Source: Cyathus striatus (taxonomy: Eukaryota; Basidiomycota; Agaricomycetes; Agaricales; Nidulariaceae). From it: a stretch of 64,000 nucleotides of DNA. The stretch covers positions 558,001 to 622,000 of the forward strand of contig JAOVFP010000002.1 of assembly GCA_025738555.1 (NCBI GenBank). Direction: 5' to 3'. How positions within the stretch are numbered: the stretch's first letter is position 1; each line of letters opens with the position of its first letter. Below, in pieces: positions 12,655-24,540 of the stretch. A program made the translations under genes and the position numbers. Under the pieces are notes generated by a model. It was not told the origin of the DNA. It ran no database searches and saw only the letters and a list, made by a program, of their open reading frames with translations.

Positions 12655-14688
12655 TTAGAACAGCTGTGAGACAGAAGGCAAACTCGCCCTAAATTGATCT
12701 GCGTTTTGATTGTTGGCAACACCGACGTAGCTATAAAGAAATTTTTAGAAATGAGTAATATAGAGAATAATAATATTTAACACTTACTGCCCATTTCCAT
12801 CCTGTGGGGATATGGATAAATCCCTCTTTATACCCCGCCTGGAGAAAGTCGTTCCATGACTTGTCAAGCCGTTTTGGAGCCACTGCGATCTAATTAAAAT
12901 TCATTTTGTCGTTTATGTAGACTATATTTCTCACAAGATACTCCAGCATTCCCTGGATATTTCCGCTTAAAGCAACTGAACATGCGGTTAAAAAGAATCA
13001 ATAGTTCCGATTGATTATGAACTTACTCCCGGCCCAGGTGGTGAACGCGTAATCCTGCTGAAATGCTTGAGCCCCACCTGCCAAACACGAGTAATTATTA
13101 CAATCACAATCAAGACCTTACTTAAACAACTTCATACCGCAAGATCCCTCAGGCAAAGGAGTAGATGAATTAAACGGAACGAAGGAAGAATAATGATCTT
13201 GGGTTACAATTGCTGCCGCAGTAAGCACCTCAGGCTTACCAATTCTAGTTGCAAGATTGCTTTATGAACTTTACTGAGTCGCAGACTGGGACTCTGAGCA
13301 CTTACAAAGCTGCAGAATTGGAGTGCAGTGCGACCCATGTGCTGCCACCTGCAATGGAATTGGTGGCGGATGAATTGCTTACAGCCGGAAAATATTCTGT
13401 TTGGTCCGGGAATAATTGCCTTGTGTTGAAGTTGCATAATTAGTATTGCTATAGTGGTATGGCAGATTTGTAAAGTGATAGAAACATACAGAGATCCGAA
13501 GTCAATAGAGGGAATTGCCATAATATCTTCTGTATCCACGCCATATGTTCCATCGAATGAAGGTCCGGGAAGAGATGTCGTGGGCTGAGTACTTTGTGTT
13601 GCAAACAACTTCTTACAGCCCAGGCAATAGAATCCACCATCGCTAGTAATATTGAATAAATCAATCCGGACATAAGTATACGACAAGAAGCATACCCTGC
13701 AGTAACAAGATGGTTGCAATCAAGAGTTTTGATGTAACTTGCTGTGGATGTCTGCTGTAACTAAGATGAGAAGTGTTTAACAAATGACTCACATATTTCT
13801 GCAGTCCAATTTGTAATGGTGCGTGTGTTGCACGCGGAAGAAGCCGGAAGAGTGGACGAACAGCGCAAATCGTTTCCAATTTCCCACCCTAAAACCGCCG
13901 AACTGCTTGCATACCGAGGTACCACGTGCGCGAGATAGTTCTTGAACGCATCAACAATTGTGCGATCGGAGTAGAACTTATCGTGTGTACCATCAGGGGA
14001 AAATGTGCGAACATATAAATCAATACCTCCTATTCAATATCTAATAAGTATAGTTTTCATATAATTAATCAGAGATACTACACGCCATAGTCATTAGAGA
14101 GATATCCGCGAGGGAGTCCTGCGCTATTTTGCCTTCGGTTCCAAGAACTACTAGGCGTTGACCTCACAGGGTTCCAATTGTTTGTTAGCGTAAACAGAAG
14201 CTTAACTCCATACTTGTTTGCAGCAGCGACGACCTTGTCCAGACGTTGAAGACCATCAGGACCATCGTTAATCGTTATATTGTTGACATCAAGAATCTCA
14301 CGGGTATAAGTAAGTGCCGGTGAGAACGAAGCTACCAAAAAATACCTGGAAGTAGGCGCCTGAGGAAGGCTTGCTGGAGACATCGTTAAAAGCCCAAGTT
14401 CGAACAACCTGAAAGCCTGCTGTAGCTATATCATGAAAGGTGGTGTCAATGTCGTCGTCCGTAGCCATGTGTAACCAATATGCATTTGTTCCATAGAAAC
14501 GGAAAAGACTAGCATCAAACCTACCAGTAAGTGACAGTACGAAGTTAAAGCCAACCGACTTGCCTATTGTCCAGCTGAAATTGACTGTGCTGAATTTTTA
14601 CAAATCCAGATGCGTTGTTTCTCCCAATAATTTCGAGGCCTGCAGCAAGCCATAATTGAAGAGCGATAATGAAAAAAAGAATGGTCAT
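12655..14688 (-). CDS. Secreted GH5_7-like (endo-beta-1,4-mannanase family) protein with altered catalytic residues, 472 aa
   Basis: Twelve exons join in frame: 14688-14564, 14508-14346, 14296-14086, 14029-13793, 13741-13696, 13642-13490, 13419-13306, 13244-13138, 13077-13027, 12975-12935, 12882-12788 and 12730-12655. A signal peptide ([17 protein letters not shown]) leads into the family pattern: [51 protein letters not shown] and [11 protein letters not shown]5_7 enzymes are secreted (beta/alpha)8 hydrolases that cut mannans. Here the usual acid/base Glu (NEP motif) is Asp220, and the stretch expected to hold the nucleophile ([16 protein letters not shown], about residues 352-367) has no clear Glu counterpart. 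It is probably the divergent, possibly non-hydrolytic GH5_7-like branch seen in mushrooms. Introns 1 and 3 appear to start with GC, not GT. The family call is strong; enzymatic activity is doubtful. Confidence 0.85.
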
Positions 14689-15656
14689 GTTGTTGAAATG
14701 AGCTTGGGATGAAGACGACTACTCTTAGGGTGAGGGTATTCCTAGTAACGTAACTTATATCAGAATACTTTCGGCGCTTATCTTCGATAGAACTATGTAT
14801 TGACGCTGAAAATCAGAAAGGTTATCATGATGCACAACACATTAATAAAGTTCGACGTTCAGCGTTCACTGTTATTGAAATCCCTGAGCATTCTATTCCG
14901 ATTGGGACGCGTCAGATCTATACCCTACCCTCTTTTCTATCAATAGATCGTCCCTCGCTCTATCCGGTAAAATAAATGCATACTCAGTACGCTCAATACG
15001 TGAATACATGGCGGTGTTTTAAAACGGAGAAGGTGCCGACATAAACATGCCCTGAAGTCAGGGATTAGATTCAGGAACTCACATTGGTTTCATCCACACT
15101 GGAACTGCCAAATGGTCATTACAAGATTCAGTTACATTAACCTTAAATCCCTGTAGCTATCGCGAGGTGAACTTATGGGACTTAAGTCTTAGAGATAGTT
15201 AAGCTGGGACATACAAGCCTACTATTAAGATGACTCTACTGGCTTAGAATTAAACCAGAGCTATAGAAAAACTGGCTCTGAAACCGAACGTGTGAGATGC
15301 ATGATGTGACGGCAAGTTGCAAATTTCTGGAGGCTCTAGATATACCAAAGCGTCGATTTGCAGAGATTTATCAAATGCGATCCAAACGGATAGGCAGCAC
15401 GCTGGTGTGCTCTTCACAATCTTTAGATACGAGTCATTAATTATCTACTTAAACAGAAGTCTCGTATATCCTTAAGGTTTAAGCGACTTCCGCAATGCAC
15501 GTTCATACTTGCCTTCAAACAAGATTAAAACTTGAGCGGTGAACATGTGTTCAAATCCAAAGCGTCAGTTGGCCAGCTTCTTTCAGAATGATGCTTATGT
15601 TAAAGAAGGCCTTCTGAGCGAAATGTCACCTCTCACGCTCATCCCAATCTTATCGA
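14689..15656. other. Divergent intergenic region between two genes
   Basis: No gene seen. It separates the minus-strand GH5-like gene from the plus-strand membrane protein gene and presumably holds both promoters. I found no convincing TATA element. Confidence 0.4.
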
Positions 15657-17986
15657 ATGTCGTCTAGGCCCAAGCTGTTACATCAACCGACGACTGGTAA
15701 TACCCTAGTAGTCGGGGATACATCTACATCCAAAGACACAAAGGAGAATGCTCCTGGTTAGTTAGTCCACAGTTAATTATCTGGTACACGGACTACACTA
15801 ACACAGGAAATAGGATCGAGTGAACATTCTGTGGAATCGACCAAGTCGAACAGCATTACAGGTTTATATCTTTGTTCCCCAACACACAGGAGTTTAACGT
15901 TCATATCAGCTGAATCCTCTTCCAAACGCCGATTTTATGACATTCTCCTGTTGGCCGGAATTTTCATTATGTTAGTTTGGCCTTGGGTATTTTTCGGAGT
16001 CGTTTTTGCTTTAGGCGGTATACAAGCTGGAAACCACTTCGCAAGTGTGGTTACGGAAAACCCTCACACTGTCAACTTCTTCGTGACGTTAATTGGAAAC
16101 GTAATCACTTTGATTGTTGATATTCTGTTCTCATTATCCGTTGTTCGATTTGCTCAGGAATGGGTCTCGGATAATGAAGGGGTGACTATCTTCCATGTTT
16201 CGTTGATATCAGCGTTTAGGCACCACAGTTGGCCGTGGAAGATTCAGGATTTTAAACATTTGTTTGTTAGCAGCAGATGGTTACTTGTGACCTTAGTAGG
16301 AGCATGCGTCGTTTGCTTCACGTTCGTTCCGTCAAGTGTCACCAGTCTTCTCAACCCGGTAACCTTCAACCGAACGACAAGTCTTTCAGGAACAGAACTC
16401 GATCTCTCCTCTAGCGCTCCCGACTGCATTAACTGGCTCACAGGGAATCAAATACCAGACCAATGTGATTGGGAGGTAAGCGGTTATAATCGCAATCAGC
16501 AGTAATGTATCCACTGAAAATTTTAACTTTTGAGACGTATAAAGATCTACACTACACTACGTGTCTTGGGGAAAATCAGATGGTCGATGTCCTTGAAGCT
16601 GGTCGCGGAAATGTTCGTCAATTTCATAGCTTAAATCTTATTTTTCCTTACCTACCTGGCGACTCTCTTAGATCCTCTCTTTGCTTTCAAACAATACCCA
16701 GAGTCTCTCTTTCAGTCAATTGTCTGACTCTGGCCTTCATTTTCTGGGACCTATAAGAGGAGTCCTGCCAATTGGTCCAAACGGTGTTCCCGCTTTCGAT
16801 ACTCTGAACTCATCTCCATTTTCGATACCCACGCAAAGGGCTGCAATGATTTCGTATAACTATACATTAGATCATCAAGGCCTGTCGAGCAATATTACCT
16901 GCATTTACGACTCGGGAACTCCTATAAATGTTAGTGCGGTGAATGGTGCACCGGAGTTACTTCAATATAATGGAATCTGTGACTCCGACAGCATGGACAA
17001 CATCTTCGGACCTAACAAATCATTTGTATCGGTCGTTTCCAACAACACACTAACATTTTGGACATGCAAATCAAAGCAGACTGACGGGGAACAACCTTCG
17101 TACTACATCTACCTACGTGGGCTTGGGGTTGGTAACGATGGTTACAGATCAGCGATCGGGAATATGACTTGCACTGTGTCTCCAATACAGCCTGCAATTT
17201 TCAACGTAACTTATCAGTCTGTTCCCAATCTTTTTGTCTCAGAGGAACGTATATCAACGTCTCCCATCACATTTCCTGGATTTCTTGATCGTGCTATGCT
17301 TGCCTTTGGCGGCCTCGTTTGGGAGGGTCAAAATTGGGAATCCAATCTTGTAGCTGAGTCGGTTATTACGTTCGGAGTCAAGTCTTTTAATCTTCCTGCT
17401 TATGTTCCGAGCGACCAATATCTGCGACTGTACGAGGCGATGATTCAAGGTATCCTTGAATATGAGGTAATTCATTGCACCCTTGTCGTTACTATTTTAA
17501 TCAACGTTGTCAATGACAGGCCACCTATTCTCGTCTGCTTTATTCAGCATTTCCAGGCCGACCTCCCTCCTGTACACGCCTGGTAAACGGTATAGCGAGC
17601 TTCGAGGTGGTCGGCTGGTCTATGGATACCAATCACGTCGGCTTTTTGATGCCCTTAACTTCGATTAATCTTGCCGCGCTGGTTATCCTCATTATAGCTA
17701 TTTTCATGTCGAAATCAGCTGCAAAGAGATTTGATCCCACCGACATAAGACCGCTCTTAGTCGCATATGTTCCCCAGGCGCATGGACCAGACCGTTGGGG
17801 ACATAAGGTAGCGTACAGTCGAGAGGTGTGTTATAATTATTGTATAGTTTCATGGGATGCCAATTGCAATATTTAACTACTCTCATTATGCAGGCAATGA
17901 AAGATGCACTAGGAAGGGCGGACGATAGAGTTAACGATGAACTTGGAGGCGTTGTCGACGACGCGATAGATATTGGCCCGGATTAA
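15657..17986 (+). CDS. Uncharacterised membrane protein with a large extracytoplasmic domain (677 aa)
   Basis: Exons 15657-15756, 15814-16475, 16535-16612, 16672-17466, 17520-17825 and 17894-17986 join in frame (2034 nt) with GT-AG introns of 53-68 bp. After a short N tail come hydrophobic spans (ILLLAGIFIMLVWPWVFFGV, FFVTLIGNVITLIVDILF, WLLVTLVGACVVCF), then about 380 residues rich in N-glycosylation sequons (NRT, NNT, NYT, NIT, NVS, NMT, NVT), and a final span (LAALVILIIAIFM) before a roughly 85-residue charged tail. This layout (three spans, glycosylated domain, one span) suggests a cell-surface or endomembrane protein. I recognise it only as a type common in mushroom genomes with no assigned function. 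The start at 15657 was chosen because it gives an in-frame first exon with a phase-matched splice; a frame inside exon 2 lacks an early ATG. Confidence 0.75.
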
Positions 17987-19611
17987 TTGTTTAGCGGATT
18001 CATGCCTGGTTGGACCATTTCTTGTTGTCCTCGATATTCTTGGCCATATGCACATTTCTTTCGAATTTTCAAATCTCTTTCTATACTATCATGATTGTTC
18101 AGAATATTTCAATATGTAGTATCAATTGAATACCATCACGAGTACTATACATGTAGTGAGAAGTTCGAACTTCCAGCATGAACCATCTGTACAGCGTAGA
18201 CTTAGAAGTCCGCCGTTTCACTCTCCAGGATAGCCATGTAAAGTATAGTTCCGCTATGTCGTCAACAAAATTTGTAAAGCATGATGTGCATCATTTATTT
18301 ATATCTTAAAATGTGTACAGTATGCCTTGCTTTCGACGTGAATGGTAATCTGGGGGCATGTGTTCGCTCAAATGTTCAATAGTAGGTAGTTTAGGTGGCC
18401 TTACGCCGAAGGGAAGATTAATATCAACCTACCAAAGACATATAGAAGAGCATGCAAGACGATTAAATCAGATATTATATGACAGGATATATGTTCCATA
18501 GCCTTTTCGAATGTGATCACGTCCTGAAGGTAGGCGCTACTCAATCCGTACGATTCCTACGCGCCCTTTGCTTCTCTGCACAAACGTCCACGCCACCGCC
18601 CCACGACAGAACTCAAATTTAGAACGGTAATATCTATTTTTAACTCAACTACTAGGTTGAGAAGACATCATGTAAATGTGTAATAACTACAATTCTGGTC
18701 AGCGCGCTAAGTGAATGCACCCTCTTCTTCAAGACCCTCCTGATAAATGATACTTATTGCGGTGACTGCACAGGATTTCACGAAGACGATGTCCCGGGGC
18801 GCTCAATTTTATGTATTACGATCTACAAATCTCCGCCTTCAGATGTCAGTGTTGCCTATGCACCTCGGTCCTCAACCGTTGACATGAGGTAACTCGTTGG
18901 CTGTAGATTCTGTAGCAAAGTTAAAGTTCAACTTCACAGTCTCCCAATGATAAATTAGTATTCTCTGAAAAATATAAGGACGGTCAATGCTTGACTATTT
19001 GTGAATTCATACTGATTCATACCTCTTAGTACCGGCTGCATCATTCATGTAACATTCAAATTCGCGTACTGCGCGGTACCTCGCCCTTGCTTGTGGCTCC
19101 GCTGATCTCAAAATCATTTATGGTAAATTAAGTTCAAACAATGCGGCTGATCTGGGCGTCTGATGTGACTTTTCATTATAGAGCGATAAAGGTATTATGC
19201 GTTGTGTCGATCATCTGAAGGGGCGATGGGCGTGACTGCCCTGTATTATATCGGGCGAAGATCACATTCCTAACGCAAATTTCGGATGTGAAGTACTGAG
19301 CTTCCACATAATAGGTTATCATTAGACTCGGAGTATGTTCTGCATTGCAAGGCGGCCAACGCTTCCGATCTAAATAGACGGTATTAAAGCGTTTTCTGAT
19401 ATTGACGCCCACCATAAGATGATTTCTACCAGATAATTTAAACATGTCTACGTAAAGACACATGTACCAATTCGAGAGATGCAATCAGCTCTGTAAATAT
19501 AGTTAGTAAGTTATCACAGTATGCAATGTACGCCACTTCGCGACATTCGAAATGGGGAGAGCTTCCCTAACACGTTTTACAAAACATAAATTTAATCAAG
19601 TAGTAGCCAGT
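17987..19611. other. Intergenic, no supported gene
   Basis: Only short, motif-free frames (for example 19484-19176 minus). No clear repeat structure. Confidence 0.4.
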
Positions 19612-19949
19612 GTAGGCCCTAGGCCCTAGCTAGGGCTCCTGGCCAGCGGTATCGTAGTGGCGGGTGATAAGCGCCTTTATTGGGGAGCTATTTGTTTATG
19701 TGACTGCGTGTGAAAGATGATCAAGCGCTTACAAGTTCTATGTAAGCGCGCTGTCAATGCGTGTCAGGCCTTCAGGCCTTCAAAGTTCAGGCCCAGGCTC
19801 AACCAGAAACTTAAATGGGAGTCACGATCAAACCTGGTTCTGGACTGGTTCCGGGACTTTTTAAATCCCAGAACCAAATTCAGAACCAAGGTTAGAACCA
19901 GTCGAAAACCAGCTGAACAAACTACCGTGACCTTGCCGTGACGGTGTGA
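19612..19949. repeat. Low-complexity stretch of short direct and inverted motifs
   Basis: Repeated ccctag/ctaggg, caggcctt and ggttct(gg/cc)/agaacc motifs occur between 19612 and 19910. This resembles the subterminal region of a DNA transposon, but I could not find a matching opposite end. Confidence 0.35.
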
Positions 19950-19970
19950 CCCCCCCCCCCCCCCCCCCCC
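19950..19970 (+). repeat. Homopolymer run of 21 C
   Basis: An uninterrupted run of 21 C residues ending a GC-balanced stretch and followed by AT-rich DNA. Its length may be unreliable in the assembly. Confidence 0.9.
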
Positions 19971-21056
19971 TAATTATACTAATCGGTAGCCTCCGGTGGC
20001 TTCGACGTTGGCGATCGTCATGCGAGTTGGGCATAATATGTACACCACTATTCTGAGTAAGTGATTACACGCAAATAGCTACTTTTTAAATAAGAATAAG
20101 AATGTGTTCCCAGAGAATTGTGCACATTATAACGAAACAAATGCAACGCTGAAATGTAAAATGAACGCAGTACACTTATTAAGACTTGTATTGCTTGAAA
20201 AGACTGGATTGAAATTATGAATAAATTAAGCTTTGAAAATTTGGTGAGATACTAAGGTTGGTACGAGTCCTAGTGGTGTTGCAAATCAAATGAATATTTG
20301 AGATCCAAATGTTCTCGAGCCTAAAAACTCTTCAGGAGATCTGATTGAAGGGGTCAAGCTCAAGCCAGCTACAAGGGACTGTGTCGCGAAAGTGGTAACT
20401 AAACTAGAAAATAACCAAAAAAAAAAAAGGACGGAGGGAGGGGATTTAAAAGTACTGCGCGAGAGTATGATAGAATCTACGATAGGAAAAAAACTGCAAG
20501 TGCAGTGTGAGACGACACATGTCGATCTCGCACTTTACCCGCACTAGTTAAATACAACATAGGAAATAAGGGGGGAAATAGTCAAATAGATTGAAAGAAT
20601 AGACGATGAAAGAGATTGGGAGGGAATTGAAGATAGTATGTATCAAAGGGGAGAGGAAGCACGAGCCTGCATTAGCCCCGAGCAACACTACCACACTTCA
20701 TCGATCCAGTTAATAGTATAAGTATTTTACATTTATTTATTCAGATCAGTAAATTTATACGAATACAATGGTTATTTTCCTTTGTTTTTCTTGTGAAGAC
20801 TTTTATTTTGTTAGACATTACAATCCTCCTTCCGAGTTTCTAAAAAATCCACATACCTCTGCATCAATCTAATGCACGTATATATCTTAGATATTAATTT
20901 TTCTACAATCTATTGACTATATATTGATGCAATTACTGTTAGTTAAGTACTACTAATACTTCAGCGACTCAAGCATTATTGCAATGCATTCAGATTGACT
21001 TGTGTTATCGCCGCTCTAAGCTCGTCGACAAGGTCACGTAATAAATCGGCTTAGCA
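19971..21056. other. AT-rich spacer, no gene seen
   Basis: No reading frame of note; short A and G runs occur at 20418-20450. Confidence 0.45.
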
Positions 21057-21420
21057 TGTGACATATCCGGGAGGTGTCACAGTGCGTAACGCCTCCCCGG
21101 TGACTTTCGCGAATTGCTCGGAAGACAGCCCCCTAGTCTCGCCCAAGATATCCACGTGAGTGGATCCGTCCACCTTGGTGGACGGTCTTGTACTAAAGTC
21201 CAGGTTTTAGCGGGGCAGTGCAAAGCGAACAAAACCGGGCATAGACGAAAAGGAAAAGAAAAGTTCGGTTCCGAGTGGGAACCGATGTTTCAGGTCTTAT
21301 CAGGCCGCTTGCTCTACGGAGCGTCCGATGGTATGGCCGGCCACGAAGACCTTGTTTACTAACACCATCTTGCAGTTGATAATAAACAAATAAAACGGAC
21401 TCTGAACGGACTGGACAGCT
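21057..21420 (+). mobile_element. Possible solo LTR or LTR fragment
   Basis: Begins tgtgacatatccgggaggtg after the flank cttagca, and the same 7-mer cttagca recurs at 21429-21435. It contains a perfect 9-bp hairpin (ccgtccacc/ggtggacgg, about 21168-21187). The end is not a clean CA, so the right border is uncertain. The stretch around 21228-21290 has an inverted partner near 22610-22670. Confidence 0.35.
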
Positions 21421-22604
21421 GACCACATACTTAGCAATGTGGTGATAATTAGTTCTTTGTGATGTATAGTAAATGGACAAGTACTCTATATAAGTATTAG
21501 TATAAATTAATGCGCTAATAAATTTATTGAAGTAGAAAAATGTGAAAGGCTTAGGCGCTAGAATGATCATTAGTATTGTTAATTATGATGTGCTTCAAGT
21601 TGGAGGAGGTAGTTTTTCGCTTTTTCTTTGGAAATTCTGATTCTAGAAGTGGTAGGAACGATCCAAATTAGTCGCAGAGTATTTAAGTAATAAAGTATGA
21701 CACTTACTGAGACTGCACGAGCTTTCACGGAGTCCGTGAACAAATATTATCATAGAAAATGAAGCAGAATTCGGCTTTATAAAAGGTTTAGATAACCAAT
21801 TATAATCAAATCCTAAACACGAAGTGAGAGATGAAGAGTTGACCAAATAGTTTAAATAATGCATAAGAGTTCCCTTATGACTTGCAAGATTAGGATGATG
21901 AGACTTACTTGATAAATAAAACATTAAGAGAGATGTGTACGCAACAAAGAGTGGGTAATTGGGTGCGAGTATTAAACCAACTTAAAATGAGTGACGAGGT
22001 GATAAATATACGAGGAACAATATGCTCCAGCGCTGATAATCGACTACAAAATGTATATAAGATTAGAAAAATGGCGATTGAATTAATAATAAAAAATACT
22101 CACTTCCATTCTCATAGAATTGATACATACTATGAAAGAAGCACAAACGTCTTGGGGATCCAATGACTGGTCGATCTTCACACTTTTATAGCTTTCAGGG
22201 AATTTACCTATGTGTACCATTGAATGCTTTCGAAACATCTAGAAGGTTAATGAGCTTTTCGAAAGTAAATCACCTGTGACCCTTGCATATAATCACAGGT
22301 ATTTGGGCAAAGTAGTACGCCACTGCTGAGAGCAGTGGGTGAACAGTTGGCTATTCTTATTGGCTATACTTTTAATTAAAACACAGGAGTATATTTAGAT
22401 GATCTACAGAATACATATTGTCAAAGAACAAGCAAATAAGGTGTAGGTATGGTGTGAGTGCGTTCAGGGTTCCTGTTTCGCGTTGATGCGTTACATTCTC
22501 ACATGTTTACTTACACGAAGCTGCTGCCAAACACCATACAATAGACGATACCTGTCCGCCGCTAGACCAAGCAAGCGACGGTGCAGCCGTTTATCTCTCC
22601 GTTA
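21421..22604. other. AT-rich spacer, no gene seen
   Basis: No supported gene. Short frames at 21643-21924 (minus) and 21909-22166 (plus) carry no recognisable motif. Confidence 0.4.
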
Positions 22605-22670
22605 TCTTCACGGTTCCGGTTCGGATCCGAACTTTTCTTTTCCTTTTCGTCAGGCCCGAACAAAACCATT
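22605..22670 (-). repeat. Inverted partner of 21228-21290
   Basis: Its reverse complement shares the core gacgaaaaggaaaagaaaag plus ttcgg with 21243 onward, and flanking sequence is partly similar. It may be a second, inverted LTR fragment. Confidence 0.5.
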
Positions 22671-22856
22671 AGATTGGCGAATGAAGTGTACATTACATAA
22701 GAATTTTTTTTATTTACCGGCGTCACACAGTCTAGATTGTCACTCTAGTCTGACCAATGAGAATTATCGATATTTTGGCTGCCAGTCGAGCTGTCAGCGC
22801 TCGACGCGTCGAAGCACGCGTCCCCGTGTCCCCCCTCTGGCACATACAGCCCCTCT

Positions 22857-23541
22857 ATGGAACTAGAAGATCCTGAACTCCTGCAGTCCGCACCATGTAC
22901 ACCGCGCCGCCCTCTAGCACCCTTGCCCTCAGTTCTAAATACTCCATTTGACACCCCTCATTGTCGCAAAATTCCTGCACATCACACCGCAAACTGGAAA
23001 GGAAAATCGGCCTGTTACTACGTAAAGACTTGGTCACAGCTGCTCCAGGTAATACCACTCGAGATCATAGAAGACGTCGTTTCAGGGACAGGATATGGGA
23101 AGTCACTGGTGTTCGTGCTGCTTGCGATTGCGGCAACTATAGCTGGGGAGGATAGCATTGTTATTGTCATATGTCCATTAAATACACTGCAGAAAGATCA
23201 GGTGCATTAGCATTATTAATCTTTGTGAATGACATTTTACTTACATTATTAACACAACAGGTTCAGTTTGGGTTCAGCGGTTTAATGTGAAGCGAGAGTT
23301 GCACAGTGGGAATACGTGTCAAGAGTATAGTGTATTAGTCATTGCTGTAAAAGATAATAACGACACATCTTTATCCACGGAAATCTCGCGGGGAACATAC
23401 CACTTAGTGTATGCATCACCTGAAATCCTCCTATGGAACATGTACTTCAAGAAATTGTTAATTCACTGCCCGGAAATATCCCACTTATTTGAGTGCTTTG
23501 ATAGCACGAGTGACTTTCGGCTCAGTTTCTTTAGAATCTAA
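22857..23541 (+). pseudogene. RecQ-like DEAD/DEAH helicase N-terminal fragment
   Basis: A Walker A-like motif GTGYGKSLVF (near 23080-23110) is followed by IVIVICPLNTLQKDQV, the motif Ia region of RecQ-type helicases. After an intron-like gap, the next frame (23287-23541) has YHLVYASPEILLWN, like the VYVSPE(I/L)L segment. The order and spacing fit the start of a superfamily 2 helicase core. Everything downstream (DEAH box, helicase C domain) is missing, and the frame ends in the hairpin at 23519-23553. RecQ-like genes are often multicopy and decayed in mushroom genomes. I take it as a truncated remnant; a short expressed product cannot be excluded. Confidence 0.65.
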
Positions 23542-23553
23542 AGAAACTGAGCC
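23519..23553. repeat. Perfect 15-bp hairpin at the end of the helicase fragment
   Basis: ggctcagtttcttta (23519-23533) pairs with taaagaaactgagcc (23539-23553) around a 5-base loop. It coincides with the stop codon of the helicase frame. Confidence 0.85.
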
Positions 23554-23874
23554 TTGGAAGCGCCTATAGTCACGTGAATTGTGACTCGCTTATCAGTGAC
23601 ACTTTCCATCAGACCGGTAACTTAAGCTTGAAACCTATTCAAACCACTTGAAGTGCTTGCATGAAACCATTAGTAACAGAGACTTTCACAGTTTTTGTAC
23701 TTTTATAGCTCCTATGTTTAATGAATCTATACAAATATTACATGGTTGAATACACCAGAACAGTATGAATATTTTATCTCTAATAATGCTATGCCTCTGG
23801 TTTGAACCCGAGGGTTGTAGGGCTACTTTAGTTTCAAATCTTGCACTGCCCTGGTTATTTCAGGATGTTCGTCT

Positions 23875-23946
23875 AAGCCCGTCTCACGACGTACCCTTCG
23901 TGTGTCCACATATGGAAGGGTCCACGTGATATCGTGAGACGGGCTT
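23875..23946. repeat. 72-bp fold-back with perfect 15-bp arms
   Basis: aagcccgtctcacga (23875-23889) is the exact reverse complement of 23932-23946. Inside, acccttc and gaagggt pair again. It looks like a miniature fold-back element. Confidence 0.85.
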
Positions 23947-24540
23947 TGTTGAGCCTAGACAGCCCCCTGTGTTCTACTGGAAAGAGCGTCTTGCATAAGC
24001 TATAACGCCGAACCAAAGCCGAAGCGTATCCCGGTTGCAACCTTCACGTCAACATCGTTCACAATCTGGGACCACCCATCTTTGCGCAGCTCCATCTCCA
24101 CTGACATAGGATTGCCACTGTCCTCAAATCAAGTCCGTCGTTCTTCAAAGCTTCCTCGTTGTGAAGGTCGAACGTCATCCTTCCTCTTTCCGACGAACCC
24201 TTTGCGAAGGGCCTTCTCCAGTACTGTTCTGTGGGTCATCTCAATGTCTTGGATTCGCCTACCCAAACTTCAACTGTTCGTCAGATATTATACTGCATAA
24301 GGGGACTCTGTTTCATGGTACGCAAGCTGTCTCGTCATGTCCATTCCAACTCGATGCTAACCTGCAGATGCTTGAAGGCTTTACAGCAGGCCTCGTTATA
24401 CGTACTGCAACTCTACTCCAGTCTGGCCCCACGTATCTAAATTGATACCTATTCGATGGTCAACGATCCACTTCAAGCGTGTCAACGGCCATGTATGCAG
24501 AACTAATGGCAACTTTGGACCCCCTCAGCAGAGGAGAGAA
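23947..24540. other. Degenerate sequence, no supported gene
   Basis: Frames at 24082-24445 overlap in several phases without motif. The stretch around 24335-24360 (gtccattccaactcgatgct) also appears near 34675 and 35893, so part of this is dispersed repeat. Confidence 0.4.

Noticed and set aside
12784..12786. In-frame TAA as the end of the GH5-like gene
   Set aside because: It lies within a perfect GTAAGT donor; splicing to 12730 adds [14 protein letters not shown], which is repeated in the duplicate at 9.1-9.3 kb and fits the family's C terminus.
13349..13382. A 34-bp intron in the GH5-like gene (GTAAGC...TTGCAG)
   Set aside because: The frame reads straight through and gives family-like sequence, and 34 bp is too short for these introns.
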